64,000 nt of DNA from Metridium senile (Eukaryota; Cnidaria; Anthozoa; Actiniaria; Metridiidae). The stretch spans positions 2,402,001 to 2,466,000 of the forward strand of contig OX459103.1 in the NCBI GenBank assembly GCA_949775045.1. Reading direction: 5' to 3'. This document shows, one piece after another, positions 31,961 through 42,145 of this stretch. Numbering within the stretch: the first letter of the stretch is position 1; the number at the start of each line of letters is the position of its first letter. Below the pieces are notes generated by a model. That model was given only the letters and a program-made list of their open reading frames with translations. It searched no databases and was not told the DNA's origin. The translations under genes and the position numbers were made by a program.

Positions 31961-32074
31961 ATTATATTTGGATCATCTTCCAAATATAGAAATCGAACTA
32001 TGACGTCATATTGGACATTGACGTGTACTCATGCGCGCGCACGAAATACGGTGATTGTTGTAGCAATAGCTGGA

Positions 32075-32153
32075 ATGGCGTGGAATGATTGGCTGTTTGC
32101 CTTTGTGTTCCTTGCACTTTCCTCTACCGGATCGTCGTTGATCAGTTATAAAG
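32075..32153 (+). CDS. Gene 2 exon 1: signal peptide
   Basis: MAWNDWLFAFVFLALSSTG is a standard signal peptide. Donor GTAATA, phase 1. The frame is open upstream with two earlier ATGs, but those add a charged leader. Confidence 0.8.
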
Positions 32154-35100
32154 GTAATATATGTGTATAAATAGATCATGTATGTACACCTACTTGCAAG
32201 AACGTTGTCATACGAAAAAAGAACATTTGTATTTAGTGGGTTAGGAATAAATTAAAAGTACAAAAGATGATCACTGAAGCTGAACTCTTTCTTTTGTACT
32301 TTTAATTTATTCCTAACACACTAAATACGAATGTTCTTTTTTCGTATGACAACGTTCTTGCAAGTAGGTGTATGCATGCTATGTATGTTTCCATCCAATT
32401 CAAATCTTTTGGGAATAAGATTCTTTGTCTTATGTATTTCGATATCACGTGGAAGATGTTTAGAATATAAGTTCTTATTCCCAGTGGTTTTGAATTGGGT
32501 GGAAACATACATAGCAACGCGTTTCAAATATTTTTGGGAATAAGATTGTTGGTTGCTTGTTGTATGGTTGCATGGTTGGTTGGTTGGCTGGATGGTTGTG
32601 TTTTATTTGGTTTGCTGCATTGGTACATTGTAGATACGTTCAGATAAGCGGACAAAATATACGTTGTTTTCCAAATTCCATCCAGATAATACCTATTATG
32701 TGCCAGCCTCATGGAACGGGAGACAGGACTGGCAGAAAGCCGATCTAGTAAGCTCTACCGACTCTAACATCGTCGTAACCCTAAAAAGCGACCAGTCAAA
32801 GAAACATATCGAGTTTTCTAAAGACGAATCTGCGGGAGACAAACCATTAAAAGAGAAAGATGTCACTATTGGAATGGAAGTGTTGGCAAGATTTGGTATT
32901 GATGCTAATAAGAACCCTGTGTACACAGCAGGGACCATCCTGGAACGGGTACGAAAAGCACAATACAACATTGCTCCAAGTAAGAACAATGCACTTATTG
33001 TAGGATAAATACCTGCAGGAAATATCGTCTCGTCTCGTCTCGTCTCGTCTCGTCTCGTCTCGTCTCGTCTCGTCTCGTCTCGTCTCGTCTCGTCTCGTCT
33101 CGTCTCGTCTCGTCTCGTCTCGTCTCGTCTCGTCTCGTCTCGTCTCGTCTCGTCTCGTCTCGTCTCGTCTCGTCTCGTCTCGTCTCGTCTCGTCTCGTCT
33201 CGTCTCGTCTCGTCTCGTCTCGTCTCGTCTCGTCTCGTCTCGTCTCGTCTCGTCTCGTCTCGTCTCGTCTCGTCTCGTCTCGTCTCGTCTCGTCTCGTCT
33301 CGTCTCGTCTCGTCTCGTCTCGTCTCGTCTCGTCTCGTCTCGTCTCGTCTCGTCTCGTCTCGTCTCGTCTCGTCTCGTCTCGTCTCGTCTCGTCTCGTCT
33401 CGTCTCGTCTCGTCTCGTCTCGTCTCGTCTCGTCTCGTCTCGTCTCGTCTCGTCTCGTCTCGTCTCGTCTCGTCTCGTCTCGTCTCGTCTCGTCTCGTCT
33501 CGTCTCGTCTCGTCTCGTCTCGTCTCGTCTCGTCTCGTCTCGTCTCGTCTCGTCTCGTCTCGTCTCGTCTCGTCTCGTCTCGTCTCGTCTCGTCTCGTCT
33601 CGTCTCGTCTCGTCTCGTCTCGTCTCGTCTCGTCTCGTCTCGTCTCGTCTCGTCTCGTCTCGTCTCGTCTCGTCTCGTCTCGTCTCGTCTCGTCTCGTCT
33701 CGTCTCGTCTCGTCTCGTCTCGTCTCGTCTCGTCTCGTCTCGTCTCGTCTCGTCTCGTCTCGTCTCGTCTCGTCTCGTCTCGTCTCGTCTCGTCTCGTCT
33801 CGTCTCGTCTCGTCTCGTCTCGTCTCGTCTCGTCTCGCACTTTTTTGCAGCAAATCGCTCGTTTAAACCTCTACTTCTTCAATTCTCAATTGCATGTTGT
33901 GATTTCAGGCTGCCAGGTCAAAGCTATGCCTCTTGGAGTTGGATCATCACTGCCTTTGAAGAGAGTCGTGAAAATTCCAGACAATAGACTGACTGCATCG
34001 AGTCAATACAGCGCAGAAACTCCAACTAAAAAAGGGCGTCTTGGCCTTGGTGAAGTAAGTGAGGATTTTATCATCATATCCTTCTAGAAACAAGTTTAAA
34101 ACATGCAGTGCAAAGCGCAAAAATTATAAATATACCCTGCGTAAAATATAATTACAGTGGTACCTCTATGGACTCAAGAAAAAGTCCAAAATCTATTCCT
34201 ATACCTATGCTATACCTCTATTCAGCGGCCAACCTCTATTAAGGGGCCATTTTGGAAAGTCCCGAGGCCTGGTGACCGCTTAATAGTTACTGTGTAATAG
34301 TTTTTATTCCGATCAATGACAAGTAAAGTTGCAATGATGTATTGTTCATGCATTTATAATAGATATTTCTGTTTGAGTATAGTGACTTAATAGCAACAAA
34401 AAACTATAAATTAGTAACTATTAAACTGCAAATAGTCCCTACTTTTCCCGCACCTCCGCTCTTTATAAAAAAGCTCGTTTTCCTCGGAATTTGGAGAGAA
34501 AAGTAGGTAGACTGCTCTTAGTCTAGTAACTATTTGTGTGTTATTATTTCATGGTTAGTAACTGTGCTTCGCTATAGGTATGGTGTCCTAGTAGAAAGAA
34601 CGCTCGTGGATCATGGCTACAAGTCGATCTCGGTCTTCTCTATTACATCTGTTCTGTTGCTGTGCAGGGAAACACCGCTAAAAGGAACGAATGGGTGAAG
34701 CTGTACACGATTAGCCTATCAGACGATGGGAAAACCTTTGTCCCTATCACAGAGAATGGAAACATTAAGGTATGAAGGTAGAGATACGATAACTACAAGG
34801 ATTCACATTTATACTAAAGTAGGATTCAACTTCTTTTTATTCTGTGCAGCATTGAGTATTAAGAAAATGGAGAGAAAGGGGGAGAGAGGAAGGAGGGAGA
34901 GAGGAGGGAGGAAGAGAAGAGGGAGGGAAGGAGAGAGGAGCGAGGGAGAGAGGAAGGAGGGAGAGAGGAAGGAGGGAGAGAGGAGGGAGAGAGAAGGGAG
35001 GGAAAGAGGAGGGAAAGAGGAGGGAAAGAGAGGGGAGAGAGGGAGAGAAATCTTAGGTGATCTTTGGGCCCCGAAGAGGACCAGTTTTACAAAGTTCAAT

Positions 35101-37321
35101 GTTTAATTTTTTCCAGGAATTTCCAGCTTCCCGTTCAGGAATGGAAAGCCATCTGCATGTGTCATTACCTTACAGATTTCTACGATTTTATCCAAGAGAC
35201 TACCACTCGTACCCATGTATGGGTGTTGAGGTTTATGGGTTCGGACGTAAGTTTTTGTTTGATCTAAAATAGCCCAATAACATTTATTCTTGGAAAAGCG
35301 CCATTTTCTACAACAAAGCATGATCGGGAGCTGAGTACTTCCACTTTTTATGCCCGCTAAAATCAATCCTAAAATCAGTTTTTCAGTAGGTTTGGTTCTT
35401 ATGGGGAACTGATTATTTTCTCTTTTTAATATAAAATAAATTAATTTCATTTTTAAAATTATATATTAAAATCATTTTTTCTTTTTTTTTCTGTAAAAAA
35501 GCTGCAAGCAATTTAGCAACGGATAGATAAATGAAACAATAAAACATTTATATGTGAATTATTTTAGCGGGTATAACATAGTGCAAGCGCTCAGTTTCCT
35601 ATTATGCTATGTTCTAGAAAATAACTTCCGTGCACATCGCATATTGGATTCCTAGGTTACATAGACCGAACAGAAACATGGCGACCAATTTTAATAACTA
35701 TTGTTCTTGACTTGCTAGCCTCGTGTTTACATTGAAACACAATAGAGTTTTCACAAGTATGCGAGGCTACCAGTCAAGAACAATAGTTCAGTATGAAAAT
35801 TGGACGCCATATTTCGATTCGGTGTATATCAAAATCTCATTTTACGTGCAATCTCTGAGTAAATAGAGTAAATATTGAACCATAGTTTGACGCAAATAGG
35901 GTGACTAGTAAAAAAAGACTGTCACTCAAACGAACTTTGGTGAGCGTTTCGAGTAAACTTTGATACTTTTTTCCCCTAGTCTTCCACTTTATTAAGCAAT
36001 CAATTCGACATTTTCTATTGTTAATGTGAAAAAACATGTCCTCTTTTTAGCTGTTACCATGAAAACCATCGGACAACAGATCAACGTTGAGGAAATCCGA
36101 GCGATAGGTAAGAAAAGCACGAATATTATCATCAAGTGCATGCTGGGTCAGGTGACACATCTTTTTCATATGGGTGTTCGGCGGAGGTTTTGAAAACGAC
36201 CCCTAAAAGGTACGCACAGATAAAAATAACTGATAAAGCCTTGTCGATTTCTACCCCAACAAAGCAACAAAACAGAGTAAAAATGACTCTTACAGGTACA
36301 AAATCATGTTACGTAATTGATTTTTGAGCCAGAACCCTAACTGGACCCTAAAAGGTACCCACAGAAAATATTGTAACCTTAAAAGGTACGCCGATCACCC
36401 CTACCACTTGGACAAAGGGAGAACATCCCGGGTTTATTACTGTAGTGCAATAAGAACTATGAAATGGAGTATTATTCAACCAGTTTGTATTCTATCTCAA
36501 CACAGGGAACCCACTTGCACCATATCTGATTGTTCCATTCAACCTAAAACAGCGCAAAGACTGGAGACTAGCAAAGTACATCTTCCAGACAGAACATGAA
36601 GTATCTGTCAAAGTCATTCCTGGCCCGCAGACCCCGTTGAAGTATGGTTCTAAGGAAATTATGTTGAATTTACCTCCAAGACGTGATAATATATATGTTG
36701 GGCGAGCGGTCTATGTACCTTTTGCTAAGGATAAAAATGGAATGGACATCTATTCTGTAGGAAGAGTTGGGATGGCACAGAATGTTGGATTGACAAAGTT
36801 TCTTGTTATGCCAAGTAAGTATCTGTCTAAAGTATAATTGCACTGCAAAAAAAAAAACGGCTAGCTACAACTCAAAATATTGAATAAATCATGCATTCAG
36901 GATGACACTTTGTAATGCATAGTAAACCAAACTCTATAGTGAGTAAAAGTGAGGTTCAGCTCAATATATTGAGTACATTGTACTCAATGGCACATCTACA
37001 TTTATTTTTACTGTTGGCGATGCGACAAAAATGCTAGCTTCTGATTGGCCTATACTAGCCGGAAGTGCGCACTCGAAATATTGTTATTACATCATGTTGA
37101 CTTCTAGTCTGCAGCACAGCTCAAAAATCTTTTCCGGTCGGGGTTGGAGCTCTAGAAGATGATCTTTTGGATAGAATCGATAACATCCCCGATAAACAAA
37201 TGACTGCAACGTCCAACCGGAAAAACCACGAAGCTACGTACGGTCGTCTTGGTAATAGTAAAGTATGGTGTGCAGAAAATGGGAAGGAAAGGTACGCTTA
37301 TGCATGGTGTTCATTATCATT

Positions 37322-37377
<56 letters not shown>

Positions 37378-37568
37378 CATCATTATCATCATTTCATTAT
37401 TACGATCACCTATATCATCAACATCATTAACTTCATCATCACCACTACCATCATCATCAACAACATCATTGTTACCATCATTTCATTACCATCGTATCAT
37501 ATCATCATATCCTCATTATCATCATCACCATCTTTATCATCAACATCACTAACTTTATCAACATCATT

Positions 37569-37608
<40 letters not shown>

Positions 37609-40600
37609 ATCATCACTTTGTTTTTCCTCAGAACATCAAGGTTTCAAATCGACTTGGGTAATCCATATTTCGTATGTTCAGTAGCAATACAAGGCCAGCT
37701 AGTAGGAGACAAGTCCTGGGTTACATCGTTCAAGATGGCTGTATCAAACGATGGACGGAAATGGAGTGCTGTAAGAGGTCCTACCGGAAGTGACGTAAGT
37801 ATATAAACATCATTTAAGATGTAATCATTACACGTTATTATAACTAACCAATAATGATGAGATATCGATTTAATAATGAAAATTAAAGGAATTATAAAGT
37901 CACAATGTTTCGGTCCCATCATGAAACCATCATCAGGTACAAGCTAAGTCCATTATGCAAATACATCATTTAAAACTGCGTCATAACAAAAGGTATTGTT
38001 CGTAATATGATAAGACATATAATATAACTATAATATGTATAGTTTAATAAACGAGCAACAGTGTTTTATCAGGTTTAAAATCCCGAGGGCGAAGCCCAAG
38101 GGATTTTAAATCTGATAAAACACGTTCTGCGAGTTTATTGAACGGCTTAAAAACCCATTAGTACTTCATGACCATTTTGTCCAATAGCGATGAAACAAAA
38201 GGAAACGGAAGGTTGTTTGCATTTGGGAATTGATCTACACTAATGATAGAGGAATGCTAACCAACTTGAATGCTAATGAACTTGATGACATTTCGTTGCA
38301 AAATTTTCATCGATTGCCTCAGTGGCATAATGGCTTAAAGCTCGTATACAACCAAGCAGAAGATCTCGGTTCGAATCCTGGCATTGGCACTCATGATCAA
38401 AGACTTTTTTTCGCCAAAAATCTAAAAGTAAATTATTTCTCGTCAGTAGAGATGGGGGGATGGGGGTAAGGGTAATATCTGAATTATGGACATGAAGCAT
38501 TATATAATGACACATGTGCCATTATATAATGCTTCATGTTCATTTGCATTCCATTGTTCTTCTATTCTACACCATAATCCCTCCGCGTTTCAAACGTAGA
38601 TTATGCGGTATACAATGCTTTCCTCGTGACCAGAAAGGAGCATTGGATTGGAAAAAATGGTCATGAATTATTAATGAGTTTTTTAAATAGTCTTAAAAAA
38701 CTCATTAATAATTCATGAGCTATTAGTCCAATCGGGGCATTCCAATTTGGTCACATGCATGACCTTTATACCCCATAAAACACTGCCATAGGTACATTAT
38801 ATAAAAACACATGTGTCTTTATGATAAAGGTACGTGTGTCTTTATGATAAAGGTACTGTGTCTTTATGTACCTATGACACTTGTAAAGGTCTCAGTTTTA
38901 ATCTCTCATCATTCTCAAGGGTGTTAAGGCCTGGGTCAGACGCCATTTTAGCCAAAATCACTAATTCTAATTTTTCAACCGTTGCTTTAAAAAGGTTCTC
39001 ATGTAACTTGACCAAATGTTTAGTTTTAATGAGTTTTTGCAATTTTTGCTTGTTGAATGGCATTTGGGTGGTCACGTGACCATACATGAGGTTTAGTATT
39101 TATCAAATATTCAATGCAAAATGGGGTGAATAGAGAAACAAAATAAAACGATTAAAACTATGTCATTAGAGGACTTTCATAAATAGCTTTCGACGTAGGC
39201 TTAGATTGGTTGTCCATCATTGGTTCTTTAGGAGATATTTGGCAAAAAAGGTCACGTGACCAGCCTTTTTTTTACAAATATCCATATATCTCCCCATTGT
39301 TCAGATGAAGTCATCCAATCTAAGCCTACGTCGAAAGCTATTTATGAAAGTCCTCTAATGACATAGTTTTAATCGTTTTAATTTGTTTCTCTATTCACCC
39401 CATTTTGCATTGAATATTTGATAAATACTAAACCTCATGTATGGTCACGTGACCACCCAAATGCCATTCAACAAGCAAAAATTGCAAAAACTCATTAAAA
39501 CTAAACATTTGGTCAAGTTACATGACAACATTTTTAAAGCAACGGTTGAAAAATTAGAATTAGTGATTTTGGCTAAAATGGCGTCTGACCCAGGCCTTAA
39601 CACCCTTGAGTTGACCTTTACTAGAGGCATCACCCGAAACAATGCTATCAAGCTCCTACTATATTATACACGACCTTTCTCAAATGTGGGATGCCAAATG
39701 TGGTGCTTAATGGTGCATGGTGTGATATGAGAATGCGCAGTGTACCTTGCAAATAAAGTTTGTCTCCAAATTGGACTTTTCTTCAAGAAACTTTTATAAT
39801 TTAGTTTTGAATAAGTGTTGGAGTTTTTTAAGCTATATAAAAAACTCGCAGCACGTGTTTTATCAAGGATCAAAAACCCTCGCTGCGCTCGGGTTTTTAT
39901 CCTTGATAAAACACTGCTGCTCGTTTTTTATATACTACATAAAATGATAGCCAACCCAATCATTATCATCATCATGAAATCCGTCATCATCATTGTCACC
40001 ATCATCGGTTTAGTCCGTCATCATCATCGTTATCATTAACATTATCATCATCATCATCAAATCCGTCATCATCATCATCATCATCATTATCATCATCATC
40101 GTTCTCATTATCATTAACATTATCATCATCACCATCATTATCAACAACAACATATGTATCATATTGTATCATATGTGTATATAAACTGTATGTATGTACA
40201 TATGTGTCTATATTATATTATATTATTTTGTACTATATTATATTGTAAATTTATTCTTACGCCATCATGTAATTATTGGCAGTATAACTAAATTGTATAT
40301 ATAGAGGAGATCTGATGTTATTAATAAGCCTCTTGGCTTTCTATCAGATATCCTCGCCATTTTAAATAAACTTTTTCATGTATATAGTCTGTAAGTTTAA
40401 TTATTACGATTAATGGCAAATAAACTGTTATACTGTTATACTGTTATACAACACCATTTTTATTTGAAATACATCATCATCATCATAATGTAGTTATGAT
40501 CATGCATCATCATCATCATCTGCATGTAGCATGAGGTCAAATCCACCATCATCATCATCATCTGCATGTAGCATGAGGTCAAATCCACCATCATCATCAT

Positions 40601-42092
40601 CATCTGCATGTAGCATGAGGTCAAATCCACCATCATCATCATCATCTGCATGTAGCATGAGGTCAAATCCACCATCATCATCATCATCATCATCTGCATG
40701 TAGCATGAGGTCAAATCCATCATCATCATCATCATCTACATGTAGCATGAGGTCAAATCCACCATCATCATCATCATCATCTGCATGTAGCATGAGGTCA
40801 AATCCACCATCATCATCATCATCATCTGCATGTAGCATGAGGTCAAATCCACCATCATCATTATCAACTTCATTGCCGTCTATCAATCATAACTTATCAT
40901 ATACAATTTCAAAAAAAAGTGTGGAGATTTTTCAAAATACTTAATAACTTTAAAATTTCTCCTTTTATCTATTTATATCAATTTGTGAAGTGTTTTTGAA
41001 AGTACATGAAAATAAGGCTATAGAAAACATTGTACTATTATGATATTTTATCTCAAAGGTGTTCCAGCGAAGTGGTGTGAATGCAGCAGAGTTCCCCGTC
41101 AGTGTTACCGGTAGCTATCGGCACTTTTCCTTCAATCCTTTAACCTTCTACAAATCACCTTGCATGGGCGTTGAGCTGTATGGAGTTGGACGTAAGATTC
41201 GTTTAGCTCTAAGAGTTCTAATCTAAGAGGGTCCTGAAGGGGTAAAATGGGAGATGGATTGGCCTAATTTTGAGCGGGAAAATTGGATTGGTTGCCCTGG
41301 GACTGGGATTTACAAATAAAAGAACAATAGAAAATGGCGGAATGGGATTGAAAACTTGAGCAAAACTGACGGGGTTATGTGATTTTTGACTGGGATTTGG
41401 TCCAAATATAAACTTGGAAATGGGATTCAACCCCACATCTGAGACCGATAGGAATTGTGGGAGCTCGTTAAACTGCAAATGCACTATCATAATCACGCTT
41501 AAATATAAATGTTTACTTCTGAAATACTGTTATCTGTAATTCAGCACCATTCAAGTGTGATTAAAACAATGTATTCTAAATTTAATGAACTCCCACAATT
41601 CCTATCGGTCTCAGATTAACCATTCCAGATGGACAACGTTAATTGAAATAGGTGTATATGTATGCGTGTAAATAAACAAAACTGATTCAGAGTTCAAGTA
41701 TTCAATTTAATAGTTTTTTTTTATCATACATTTCCTTATTCTTAATTGTTGTGTTTGGCAGCTATTAAAGGTTCTATGATGTTTGACATACAAGACATTC
41801 GCATACAAGGTATGCTTAATAATGTAGTTTATTGATGGTATTATTGACTATCAGCATCACTGTCATCATCATTACTAGCATTACCATCATCAGCATCATC
41901 ATCACTTCTACTATCATCAGCGTCATCATTGCCACCATTACTGTAATCATCATCATCATCATTACCACCAATACTTTCATCAACATCATATCAGCATCGT
42001 TATTGCCACCATCACCATCATCATCATCATCATCATTACCACCAATAATTTCATCAGCATCATATCTGCATCATCATATCCACAATAACTGT

Positions 42093-42145
<53 letters not shown>

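Larger units (their letters stand above)
28101..32074. other. Intergenic region between the perlecan gene and gene 2
   Basis: About 4.0 kb with no convincing coding exon. It holds tandem repeats (28190-28890), a nested foldback complex (29141-31564) and a dispersed repeat (31655-31960) directly before gene 2. Confidence 0.8.

Noticed and set aside
32696..33853. 385-codon minus-strand frame of repeating RRDET
   Set aside because: Produced by the CGTCT array. The pentamer has no stop in any frame, and the non-repeat ends overlap a real + strand exon.
38834..39730. Short frames of 68-97 codons on both strands
   Set aside because: Mirror images of one another in a foldback repeat. Treated as repeat content and discussed only as a finding.
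40460..40944. In-frame repeats MRSNPPSSSS (plus) and GFDLMLHADDDD (minus)
   Set aside because: Minisatellite with unit length a multiple of three, inside a gene 2 intron flanked by matching F5/8C half-exons. No splice sites fit.
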